Assembly: GCA_963921425.1 (NCBI GenBank)
Contig: OY992833.1
Coordinates: 17,153,738 to 17,217,737, forward strand
Length of the DNA: 64,000 nt
Direction of reading: 5' to 3'
Source: Dryas octopetala
Taxonomy: Eukaryota > Streptophyta > Magnoliopsida > Rosales > Rosaceae
How positions within the stretch are numbered: the stretch's first letter is position 1; each line of letters opens with the position of its first letter. The notes beneath the pieces are model-generated. The model worked only from the letters and a program-made list of their open reading frames with translations. It had not been told where the DNA came from and made no database searches. A program made the position numbers and the translations under genes. Shown piece after piece: positions 12,521-23,280 of the stretch.

Positions 12521-13735
12521 GGTCCCACATAATTAGTCTCTCATATTAACCGGACTCTTAACATATTTATATACTAGAAAACTTAAATAATTAAAAATAT
12601 AGTCATTACTAGAAAGAAAAACCATCTCATAATAGATATTTAACATGTTTATTTTCTAATGGTACGTAAATCTAAAACATAAATTTGGACACGATATTTT
12701 TTTTTTGCATTGAAAGGGATTCAACTCTTAATTTATCCTCTAATTAAAAAAAAAAAACTCTTTATTTATCATAAGCTTTAACTCATTAGTCATTTTCTAT
12801 ACCCTAACTTCCTCACCACTTGAGTTAATTAACCCAATACTAGATACAAGTTTATTTAACGATCAATTATTTTAGCGTACTATTCGACAGCATAACATAT
12901 ATATACAGTTGTATATACTACACTATTCTGATAAGAGAAAATTACATTTACTTCAAATATCTCAAATATGTAAATTTCGTTATATAGTATTGTAGTGGAG
13001 GAATGACAAAAGTCAACATGTATGGCTCATTTCTAGATTCCCACCCTCTGTCCTCTGATACTCCAATTATCTTTTCAAAGATATTTCCCCAAAATATCCA
13101 GATAATACATCATCAAGCCTAACACATTCCTACGGGTGATAGTTACTCTGTATATTTCTATTTTTTTTCTTGGATAAATACGGTCTATTTTTATAAGGTC
13201 ATATTGTAATTGTGCTTTTACTTAATCAGTTGGTCATCTCACAAGTAAAAATGAGATTTTACCCTTCCACGTAATGCGCACATACACTTTTTAATCAATA
13301 ATGCTAATTTTTTCACTTTTTTTTTTTTTTCTCACATTTGTATCTTATTTGATGTGTCATTACTTCACTGAAAGAGTATTTTTTTTTTCTTTTTTAGGTT
13401 TAATTTTTTAATTTTTAGTGTCCAATGTATAAATGTCATATAAGATGGTATGAAATTGTGGTATAAAAATGTGATAAGTGTAGCATTACTGCTTTTTAAT
13501 AGACATGAGACAAAATTATTAAATTGGACCAAAATTAATTACATTTGTAACCACAACAGTACAATTAAAAATTTAAAAATCACAAAAATAACATTGAAAA
13601 ATGGTGCAAATTGCAAGAGCCATTTGTGTAATTTACCATTTCATAAATATCTAATTGTAAAACATTTACTCACCATAATACTAACTATTTTTTTCAGGCA
13701 AAGATGGTAATCATGGTAGTAGGCATCATTCTAAT

Positions 13736-13922
13736 GAGAAATATTGGGTTCTCAGTACTAATAATTTTATAATATGTGTCATTTTTTTAAATAAACTTAT
13801 CTCATAATTTAGTATTTTTTATTATTTTTTTAAGATATTGACACATATTATAAGTTTATTGGTCCACATTATAAACTGAGAATTAAAATGTCGTCAAAAC
13901 TGAAAACCCAAAGTATTTTCCC
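13736..13922. mobile_element. 187-bp hAT-like MITE with 8-bp duplication
   Basis: ATTCTAAT is present at 13728-13735 and 13923-13930, directly flanking the unit. The ends are inverted: GAGAAATATTGGG versus the complement of CCCAAAGTATTTTCCC. An internal inverted pair is TAATATGTGTCA / TGACACATATTA. The 8-bp TSD supports a non-autonomous hAT origin. Confidence 0.7.
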
Positions 13923-14480
13923 ATTCTAATTTTTTTTAGGTTTATAGGGGCTTTAGGGGAGATGACGCTTCTAAATACATTCCCATGAGTAGCCTAAAAA
14001 TATTTTCTTAAGAATAAAATGGTAATAAATTTTTTTATTTGGAGTGTAAAAAAAACATATAAAGGAAGTATATTTAGATTTTAGAGGCATTCGATCCAGA
14101 AAGAGTTTGAATTTTGAAGATGTAAACTTAATTGGCAAGGGGCCAAACTGTGGAGGGGTATATGTCCATGTTTTCTTCTGACCGCAAGACTCTAAGAGCA
14201 TATATCCTCGAAAGAATGACTGAATGACCACACCTTATCTGGGTGACTTGGAAATTCCACAGCCCATGAAAATGGATAAACACAACTCAAGTAGTAGCAG
14301 GGGGGTTTGGTTTGGCCTTTTAGGATTAGAAAATTCATGAAACATATGACTCATTCCTTTGTTCTTCGTAGTACACCAATTGGGTCATTATTATGACTCA
14401 TTCTTTTGTGGCAATGGATATGTTGGGAATAGCTGTAAATATAAGCATTCGAATTCGACTTTTCAGTTCGACCCTCAAAG

Positions 14481-14620
14481 TTAGGTAGTAAAGGAGGTAA
14501 AATTCTTTATGAATTCCCTAGGCCCAGCGTGAATTGTCTGTCTTTGACCGACTCAATGAATTAATCTGGTGGGCAAAAACTGACTCAAGACACCTTCAAT
14601 TATCACCAAAAAAAAAAAAA
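14481..14620 (+). mobile_element. SINE-like copy 1 (poly-A tailed)
   Basis: About 130 bp with shared blocks (GGCCCAGCGTGAATTGTCTG, TTTGACCG, GGTGGGCAAAA, ACACCTTCAATTATCACC) ending in A13. It is a diverged relative of the copy at 14862-14997. A B-box-like TTCGACCC lies just upstream, hinting at a Pol III origin. No clear target duplication was found for this copy. Confidence 0.5.
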
Positions 14621-14861
14621 GATTCAGATCTTCTGCTAAATTTTATATATTTATTTGTTCTTTAACCTTTTATTTTATTTATATTATTAGTATTATTATT
14701 ATTATTATTATTATTATAATGAATATCAAAAGGTGAAATAAATTTGTTATACTTTTGAAGTATGAATGAAGTTATGTTATTAAATCTACAATTTAAAATT
14801 TGTATTACATTATTTACAAATTTAAAATTAAAACAAGTAAAAACAAAGAAAACACAAAATT

Positions 14862-14997
14862 TTGGCAACAAGAGAGGTAAAATCTTTTGTGAATTCTCTA
14901 AGCCTGACGTGAATTGTCTGCATTTGACCGCCCTAAGGGTTTAACTTAATGCGCCAAAGCTAGCCCAGAACACCCTTGATTACCCAAAAAAAAAGAA
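14862..14997 (+). mobile_element. SINE-like copy 2 with 13-bp target duplication
   Basis: This copy is similar to 14481-14620 over its length and ends in an A-rich tail. The 13-bp sequence AAAACACAAAATT flanks it at 14849-14861 and 14998-15010, the signature of LINE-mediated retroposition. The body lacks obvious A and B boxes, so it is probably 5'-truncated. Confidence 0.6.
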
Positions 14998-15010
14998 AAA
15001 ACACAAAATT

Positions 15011-16290
15011 CTAATCTCATATTATGATGTATTTTTAACCTTTATCTCCTTTTTCATTTTCATTTCCAATTTCTATAAATACTCTTATAATCTGTCTTCA
15101 ACATCACAATGATGGAGAAAGCAAAAAAGTACCAATGTACCAAATCTTCACGAATCTTTTCATCATCCTACTCGTTATCCCAATTAAGTTAGGACATTTG
15201 GTTAATGCTGATGTTTGAATCACTCACCTTTATATCCAAGAGACTAATGACTAATCAGTCTATTTGGTAATGATTTTGGTAGTATTTCATTTAAAGGTAA
15301 AATTTTTATATAGTAAAAAAGAAAATCTATCAATTTTGAAGGGCTAAAAAGTAATTGTATACAGCATAAATTTTCGCCATACTTTTAATAGAGAAGTACG
15401 TGTCTCTCAAAAATCATTCCTACCTAAATAAGTGTGAATTATTTGGTTTTCTAAAGAAGTTTTTTTTTATGTGAAGCGCGTCTAAATAATTAAAAACATT
15501 ATTAACAAAGACAAAAAAAAAAAAACACTTTGCGTATAAGCACGACGAATTACAAGCCTTACTCCTTAAATTGAAAATAGATTTCCTTGGTACTAGCTTT
15601 ATCATTCCACTATAGCATCATATTTGAATGGTTGAGACGCACGATGCATGAAATACATTTATACATCTTAAAATATCTTAATCAATATGACAACGCCTAA
15701 GTACTACATCTTATTTTTGGTACTGAAACAAGAGGATAGCTAGTTAATCATGCTTAACGTAATTTAAACAAATGTAAGATAACCAAGTGATGGAACTATC
15801 AAATTAACTTTCTAACTCTATGTTTTGTATCTAACAAAATGAGAAATTTGTTTGTGTAAGTATCAAATTGTTGGTCTGGTCATGCTAAATTCCAAAAGCA
15901 TCATTGGCCCATTCTTTTCAAGATAGCTAGATATAGTCTGCTGCCTGCAAGTGCAAGGCTAGTGTGGGCTTACCCATTTGGCCTATCTTCCCAAACTATT
16001 GATTGAACTTTTGGGATGTGAATATATATAGCTAATCCTGCCCTGCACGGACCAAAATGCTGGTATGGCTCCAAACTCTGTAATCCAGACCATCTATTCA
16101 TTAAGGTTAAGGAAAGGGTGGTCGTACAATCACATGTCTAGGGGGGCTAAAATTGAGTATTTGGGACCAAATGCATTATAAGGTGTACCTGTCCCATCCT
16201 TCATAAGCATGGATCACTACGGAGCTAGCGTCTTAAACATCATTGCTGATGCTGTTTCAGCTTCTTCATTGATCAACTCGTGGATTTTCC
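15011..16290. other. Intergenic DNA, nothing recognised
   Basis: AT-rich, without credible coding sequence, RNA genes or element borders. Confidence 0.45.
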
Positions 16291-17022
16291 GTCAATTCTG
16301 TTATAATTTTGTTAAAAATTGGTTATATTCCAAGCACGTAATTAATTTTTAGGAATAAAAATGTTTATTCTCTAAAAAATAATTACAAATAATAAAATTA
16401 AAATTAAAAAATTATATAAAAATTGAAAAAAAAAGGAAGGGTCGTAATCATGATTCATGACCCAGTTGCTGCAACTCAGTCAAGCCTGTGGGAAAATGAA
16501 GAGGTGGGAGTACTGTAGTTGATTCAAAGCCCAAAGGCGAAAGAGACTCTGAGATTACTACCAGAATTGTGAAACTGCTTCCCACCATGGTTGGTCTCTC
16601 AAATTGGAGATTGACCACTGTCCTCTCTGTCTTTAACATCCTTCTTCCTGGGCTTGAAGGAGCGATTATTGAGGGAGAAGGCGACGATGGAGACGACAAC
16701 GATGAGTATCGAATGCGAGTCGAGAGAGGCTTTGATGAGAAAGCGCGAAGGGGGAGAAGTAGGTGACAGCGAAGGAGGTAGGGCAGGGGTCGACGATGGG
16801 GGGCCAGTCGGCCGGTGACGGAGAGGAGAGGGAGGTGGGGTGGGGATGGTCGGTGGTGGGAGAGTTCTTCATCCTCCCTCCTACTTTTTTTTATTTTTTA
16901 TTATTTAATTATTTTTAATTTTTTACAACCATTTTTTAAATGGTAATATAAGTTTGTCCTTAAAAGTTGGTCATGCGCAAGTCACTTAATCAACTTTTAA
17001 CAAAATTTTTGATAGACTTGAC
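16291..17022. mobile_element. Inverted-repeat element with GC-rich interior
   Basis: The left terminus (GTCAATTCTGTTATAATTTT and onward, then TTAAAAATTGGTTA) is inverted imperfectly at the right terminus (TAATCAACTTTTAACAAAAT..GACTTGAC). The centre (about 16440-16870) is GC-rich and open in several frames, like the cargo modules of other elements here. No target duplication was found, so the borders are approximate. Confidence 0.5.
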
Positions 17023-17326
17023 AAAATATTTTTAATTGTAACAAATTGTTAATAATAGTCAAAATGGAATTTTCAACTGAAAATATAAATATATTTAAAG
17101 TCTTTTTGCTAAAAATTTTCCATATATATAATATGTCTCTAAGTGAAATTCCAGTATTAGGGAGTTTAGGGCTTGGTAGTTGGCATTATGGCATGTGTTT
17201 AGGCCCAAGCTTCAAGCTCGAAGCTCAGAGTTCAAGACTCGAGGTTTGATCACTAGGGCTCAAAATTCAAGGTCTAGCGCTAGCTCGAGGTTAGAGGGTC
17301 AAACATGATGAGCTAATCATTTGAGT

Positions 17327-17844
17327 TAGGGGTGTGCAAAAACAGGTCGGACCAAACCGCTAAAAACCCGTTTGGTTTGGTTTGGTTAATGAAAAATCAA
17401 GAAGTCAAACTAAACCATTATTAGCGATTCGGTTGTGGTTTGAAATTTCTACAAACCGATAAACTGAATCGGACCATTTATTGTATTTTTTAATTTTTTT
17501 TTATATGTGGCATATATATTGTGATTGGACTTTCATAGTTGTTTGTTTGCTTGATACATATTATTATATTGATATTATTGCATGTTTTATTGTTTTACTA
17601 GTGTAGATTATGCATTTGAATGTTTTAGTGAAGTTATTTCAAATTTAATAATTAATTATTTGATTAGTGTTAGTTGAATTCAAAATTTTCTTTTACACAT
17701 AAACTGCTTAATCAAACCGGTTATGAGTGGTTTGGTTTAGTTCGATTTACAAACTATTTTTGTGTCAAACCAGATTGAACAAAACTGTTAAGTTTATTGG
17801 TTTGGTTTTTGGTTTGATATACAAACCAGACTGCGCCCACCTTA
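17327..17844. mobile_element. 518-bp hAT-like non-autonomous element
   Basis: The left end TAGGGGTGTGCAAAA and the right end GCGCCCACCTTA are inverted counterparts. ATTTGAGT flanks the unit exactly at 17319-17326 and 17845-17852 (8 bp). The TAGGGGTG terminus and 8-bp TSD are typical of plant hAT elements. The inside is AT-rich with GGTTTGGTTTGG motifs near both ends and no transposase. Confidence 0.8.
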
Positions 17845-17852
17845 ATTTGAGT

Positions 17853-19540
17853 TTTGTCCATTCATACTTCATGTCGTATTTTACGAACTCATTTAAAAAT
17901 TGTATTGTGCTCATGCTGGCCTGGTTAATTAATACCTAGGACAAATTAATATGGCATGCGGGCCATTCTTCCTCATGTCGTACATTGAACGCGCCTGACC
18001 TAACCTTGACCTTTACTCTTTTTTATTTTATGAAGTTACAAACTTATTTTATGTTATTTTTTTATAATTAAATCTTAATGTTTTTTTCACTAAACATTGA
18101 ATTTTCTTTTTTTTACCCGCAAACTTCGTCGGGCCTGGGTCTCAAGAACCTTGAATGAGGAACATTGTAGTCCTCTTTGTGATTTGGTGATGTGTGTTGC
18201 AGGCATGCCACTGTTCATGGCCCAAAGGCCGGATACAAAAATGGATCAAACTGACCCAAAAGCCATTTCGCCAAGTTTGGTATGAATGATGTTGTTATTA
18301 AATCAGTTTTGGCTGATAAGCCATTATCTGTAATTTAATATTGATTGATTTGATTTGTGCCGTGATCTGTCTTCTGATCAGTTGATTATACGGCCAAGCG
18401 AGGAACAACTTTCTTGCCTTGAGTTCTTTTTTATGCCTTGTTCCACAAAAACTTTTTATCTAAGCGTCGTGCTCTCGGCAAGAAATACAATTATTAATAA
18501 TAGCCAAATATCATTAATAATCTAAAAAGAAATTCACACTGTGCTCAATTGAAATGGAGGATTAGAAATACAAACAAAGCTTTTATGACAAATGTACATG
18601 AATACACTTTCATAAAGCAATCATACCAAGACAGATATACCTTGGCAGAGCTAACAAAAACAAGATAAACAAGGGATGCTTGAATTAACTTAAAGAAAAT
18701 AGCTTAACATGAGCTATTGATGAATTCAGAGTGCTTGCATATCTTGGTGATGAACTCAGAGAGCTGGGCAAACTGTTTGATGAGAGATTGGACTGTTTGT
18801 ATCTGTGAGCTTGAGAGCTTTAGGTGACAGGAGGGTTGTTTGAGTGAGGTAAAGAATACCAACTTGAGAGAAGAGGATAACTTGAGTGACGTGATTGATT
18901 GGGGATCAGTAAGAGAGACAATTGTTGGACGATGCTCGTTGGGAAAATGATGAGTAAGATTGATGATAGGCAATGTTAAGGATAATTTTGGATAAGCTCT
19001 GGGCTTTTGATTGATCATGGATAACTTCCTCTGCTGAATGAATGCCTCTTAAATAGGCAAGATTGATGAACTGCTGCTGATGAACTCCAGCGCTGAAGTG
19101 CAGAGAGTTAGGTAAAATGAATTATTTATGCTATGCGCTAATCAGGGAAGGAAATGGAAGTGGATGTCAGAAGAACAGGGCATGCCGAGCCCTCGCCAGA
19201 GCTGCCAAGCTCCCGCTGAGCTTCACCAAGCACTCGGTAGGGTAGCCGAGCACCACCGAGCGCTCGGTACTAGAGCCTTTCTCTGGTTCGTTGGTTTCAC
19301 GCGTTTTCCACTTTATTAGTGGCTACCTAACATTTCGGTCAAGTGTTCGCATCTGTCATGGCTTGCATCATTGCCAAATGATTGGAATGCATGCACGCGG
19401 TAAAATTGTACTAGTTTCCATCTTGATGATTTACTGTGATCTTGTCATAATACCTAGACTTTTAATGAAGAACAGAGCCACCGAGTACTTGATACTGGAA
19501 CTTCATACATCTCCTTGTTCTGACTTTGGGCCGGTTTAAC
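17853..19540. other. Unassigned region with minus-strand promoter-like signal
   Basis: A minus-strand open frame of 104 codons (19018-18704) follows a TATTTAAGAG box (about 19045-19055, minus). The predicted product is Ser/Leu-rich and matches nothing I know. At about 19180-19275 the sequence is locally GC-rich with recurring CGAGC/GCTCGG units. This may be old transposon sequence; I see no proof. Confidence 0.3.
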
Positions 19541-19544
19541 GTGT

Positions 19545-20330
19545 TAGGCTTCTTCACCGGCCAACGGCCATCATCTCATCTCTCTCTATCTCTTTCCATT
19601 ATCTCTAAAACCAAATCTGAAAAAAAAAAAAATTGAAAACTTAGATTTGAGTTTTTCTCTAAATGGGTTGAGAGGGAAGAGGAGACAGAGATAGAGAAAG
19701 AGAGACAAATATGAGATGTCGGTGGGGGAGGTGGAGAATGGTGGTGGGAATTGGCCAACGACCCATCATCTTCTCTCCCAACCCAAATTTGAAAAAAAAA
19801 CAAAAAAAAAAAAAATTTGAAAACCTAGATCTAGTGGAATGTGCTATAGCCAAATCTGGTCGAATTTTTGGTCGCCACATGGTCGAATTTATGGTCGTCA
19901 TATGGTAGAATGTGCTATAGCCAGATCTGGTTGAATTTTTGGTCGCCACATGGTCGAATTTGTGGTTGCCACATGGTGGAATGTGTTATAGCCATGTGGC
20001 GACCAAAAATTCAACCAAATCTCAGTTTTTTAGAGAAAAACTCATTTAGAGGGTATTGCTGGGCGACATAAGTTTTTTTCATTAGATTTTGCTGGATTTG
20101 TTGCTGCATCTTCTGAGTTTGTTGGATCTACTGGGTTTGCTGCATTTGCTGGGTTTACTATAACGGTGGAGGATGAGGGCGCTGATGGCTAGGATGGCGA
20201 GTGACGCGGCGACAATGAGGCAGTAAAAGAAAAAAAAATTACTGAAAAAAAGGGTTTTATATAGAGGGTATTTTTGAAATTTTAAATGCAAAAGGGTCAT
20301 AAAAGTTATATTTTAGATTGGAGGGTCAAA
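19545..20330. repeat. Composite GC-rich and tandem-repeat segment, probably a decayed element
   Basis: Pyrimidine-rich and GC-rich modules (19560-19600, 20090-20215) flank a 71-bp tandem array. The segment resembles the cargo of neighbouring TIR elements, but I could not define matching ends or a target duplication. Confidence 0.4.
19836..20000 (+). repeat. 71-bp tandem repeat, 2.3 units
   Basis: GAATGTGCTATAGCC recurs at about 19837, 19908 and (as GAATGTGTTATAGCC) 19979, a constant 71-bp spacing. Units contain GGTCGCCACATGGTCGAATTT. The last unit runs into an inverted copy (ATGTGGCGACCAAAAATTC), so the array can also fold back. Confidence 0.8.
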
Positions 20331-20351
20331 ATAATTTATGGGATATTAAAA

Positions 20352-20755
20352 CTGGAGGAGTGCTCTAAAACTAACCAGTTAGCAAGTTAATATGAAGCTA
20401 ACCATGTTTTTGGGCCCACCACATCACTAATATCATAATCCGAACCATCAATTATTTAGGCCCTACTTCAAAGATCATCATTGTAAAAAAATCAACTAAA
20501 TCGAAAATCATGTAGTCATCTAATTGAGATCAAATAAATAGACAATCAGTATTTTCGATAAAAGTATAGAAATAGTTGTTATTATAATCAAATGGCTAAA
20601 TGACTTCTGATTTTGAAGATTTTTTACAGGAATGATATTTGAAGTAGGGCCTAAAAAATAAATGGTTCGGATTTTGAGATTACATTGTGCAGTGAGCCCA
20701 ACAGGGTGGTTAGCTTTGTATTAATTTACTAACTAGTTAATTTTAGAGCATTTTT
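20352..20755. mobile_element. 404-bp hAT-like palindromic MITE
   Basis: The arms are inverted over most of the length: TGCTCTAAAACTAAC and GAAGCTAACCA on the left versus TGGTTAGCTTTG and GTTAATTTTAGAGCA on the right. TATTAAAA flanks the unit at 20344-20351 and 20756-20763 (8 bp). No coding sequence. Confidence 0.7.
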
Positions 20756-20824
20756 TATTAAAATTGTATATTGAATAAAATTACTCGTTTATATAAGAGG
20801 ACTCGAAGTCTCGTGTGTTGTAGT

Positions 20825-23057
20825 TAGGGCTGCCCATCGGTCGGATCGAATCGGTAAATGGTATTGCCGATTCGATTACTGAAAATTTCGGTATCCAATT
20901 TTGATGCCGATTTCCGAATTGATTTTTTCGATATTCGGTATTTTTTGGATCCTTCGATTTTCGGCATTTTTCGGTATTTTCAGTATTCATCACAACAGTC
21001 CTGCAGTGCCAAATCTACACATATTGGCGACTGAGTTGGGTGAGGACTGTGAGGTAGATCGAGAGTTAGAGAGATGAGAGATGGAAGAGTGAGAGTCTGA
21101 GAGAGGCAGAGAGAGAGAAAAAGAGAGGGAGCCTCTGACATCTCTGGCTTCGATCCGCCGCCGTGGTTGATCGGATGGAGAATCTGAGCACACCATCGTG
21201 CTCAGGACGTCGAGAAGAATAAGACTTGGTTGGTGGGAAGCCTTGACGCCGCCTGGAATGAAAGTCAACTCCGGCGACAGTGCCGGATTATCGGTTCGGG
21301 TTCTGGGTTTTCAGCTGGATTATGGGCAATCAACGCTCATGCCAAGAGAGAGGAGGGAGAGAGGAAGCTTTTGGGACTGGTCTCGTCGCCATCTACCGCT
21401 AGACGAGAGAGTTCTCGTCGGAGAAGGTGATCGGCGCAAGGAGAGGTAAGAGAGAGAAGAAGAAAAAAAATGAAAAGAAAAACTGGGAAAGTGAGGAAGA
21501 GAGAGTCACCGGGGGGGGGGGATAGGGGTGGGTGGGCACAAAAAAAAAACCGAAAGGAAAGAAAAAATTGAAAAAAAAAAGGATTGGGGTTTGAGCAATT
21601 GGGGTTTCGATTGGGGTTTTGTTTGAAGTTTCGATTGGAATTTTGTTTGAGATTTTTTAGTTGTTTTAATTTATGTAATACATTTCTATATAAATAAATA
21701 ATTAAAAATATCATAAACCCTAATATAAACTATAGTATAAGACTATAATACCATAATACTAAACCCTAATATAATACTATAATACTATATGTTATATGTT
21801 ATATATGTTACATATATAAATTATAGTATTATAAACTATATAATATATACTATCAAATATATAAACTATAGTCTTATAGTATTATAAACTATATACTATA
21901 AATTATATAAACTATATACTATCAAATATATAAACTATTGGCTTATAGTATTATAAACTATATACTATAAATTATATAAACTATATACTATCAAATATAT
22001 AAATTATAGTCTTATAGTATTATAAACTATATACTATATTATATAAACTATAGTCTTATAGTATTATAAACTATATACTATCAAACTATAGTAACTACTA
22101 AGTACTAATTAGTTTATAACTTTATAACTTTATATATAACTATATATTATATACATAAACAATGTTAGGTATATATAACATTATAAAGTAATTAATAAAT
22201 AATAATAGACTTAGTGTATAGAGTTTAGTGTTTAGAAATTAAAATTGTATGCTTAATTGGGTTTTAAGTTTTAAATTTTAACTTTTAATTATAGTGTTTA
22301 GGATATTAATAGAGTTTAGTGTATTTAACTTTTAAGTTTTAAGTTTAGGATATGAGATAAAGTGTATAGACTATAGAGAATATATAATATATAAGGTAAA
22401 GTGTCTAAAACTATAAGTTATAGCTAAAAGTCTAAAACTATAACTAATTAGTAATTTTATTATATAGGGTATAAGTATAACTAAAATTATATATTAAAAC
22501 ATTATTATATAAGTAGTATATACTATATACTATATAGTATATACTACTTATATAATTATAAACTATATACTATATAGAGTTATACTATATACTATATAGA
22601 GTTATAAATTATATACTATATAAAGTTAGTAAAGTTATAAACTATATGATATTATAAACTATATACTATATAAACTATAAACTATAAAGTATATAAACTA
22701 TATGCTAAGCATATTAATGTAATAATAATACATATAAATATATATAACCATATACTAACCATATTAAATTATTAATGTAATAATATTACATATAAATATA
22801 TATAATTAAATTTCGGTAATTGTTTCAGATTTTTCGGTATATATTTTGGTTTTTTTGATAATAATCGATTCGGTTGCTTTCGGTAATCGGTCGGTTTACT
22901 AACTTTTTCAGTTTTTACCAAAACCAAACTAACTTTTTTGTTAATTTTTTGTTTCGGATTTTTAATTTTCGGCTTGTTAAAATCGATTTATCAAACTGAA
23001 AAATTTCGATCGGTAGACCGGTCGGTTCGATAAATACCAAACCAATGAATACCCCTA
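20825..23057. mobile_element. 2.2-kb hAT-like element upstream of the PEPPER-like gene
   Basis: The left end TAGGGCTGCCCATCGG and the inverted right end CCAATGAATACCCCTA are flanked exactly by GTTGTAGT at 20817-20824 and 23058-23065 (8-bp TSD). Subterminal regions are rich in TCGGT/CGATT motifs. The inside holds a GC-rich cargo (about 20990-21530, open on both strands) and a long AT-rich part with a 69-bp minisatellite. No transposase is visible, so it is non-autonomous. It ends 223 bp before the PEPPER-like ATG and so occupies the proximal promoter region. Confidence 0.8.
21705..22800. repeat. AT-rich block with 69-bp minisatellite
   Basis: The block is dominated by TATAAACTATATACTAT variants. 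ATCAAATATATAAA(C/T)TAT recurs at 21852, 21921 and 21990, a strict 69-bp period. It lies inside the hAT-like element at 20825-23057. Confidence 0.8.
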
Positions 23058-23065
23058 GTTGTAGT

Positions 23066-23238
23066 GTGAGTGGTCACGTGCTATGTGACATCCATATTCC
23101 CAATTTCCCATACTCGAACAACAACCAAATAACCAATATTTTGCCTTTGCAACACCCACCGAGCAGCAGCTTCAACAAAACCCCTCTTCCGTTTTCTGGC
23201 ATCCACTGTCTGCCCAACAAAACCTTTGCCCTAACCCC

Positions 23239-23276
<38 letters not shown>

Positions 23277-23280
23277 CCTT
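23066..23280 (+). promoter_or_regulatory. PEPPER-like proximal promoter and CT-rich leader
   Basis: Only about 215 bp separate the hAT-like element from the start codon. A (CT)n tract at 23242-23274 ends just before the ATG and is probably part of the 5' UTR. A CACGTG-like GTCACGTGCTA (about 23073-23083) contains a perfect CACGTG G-box core. Confidence 0.5.
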
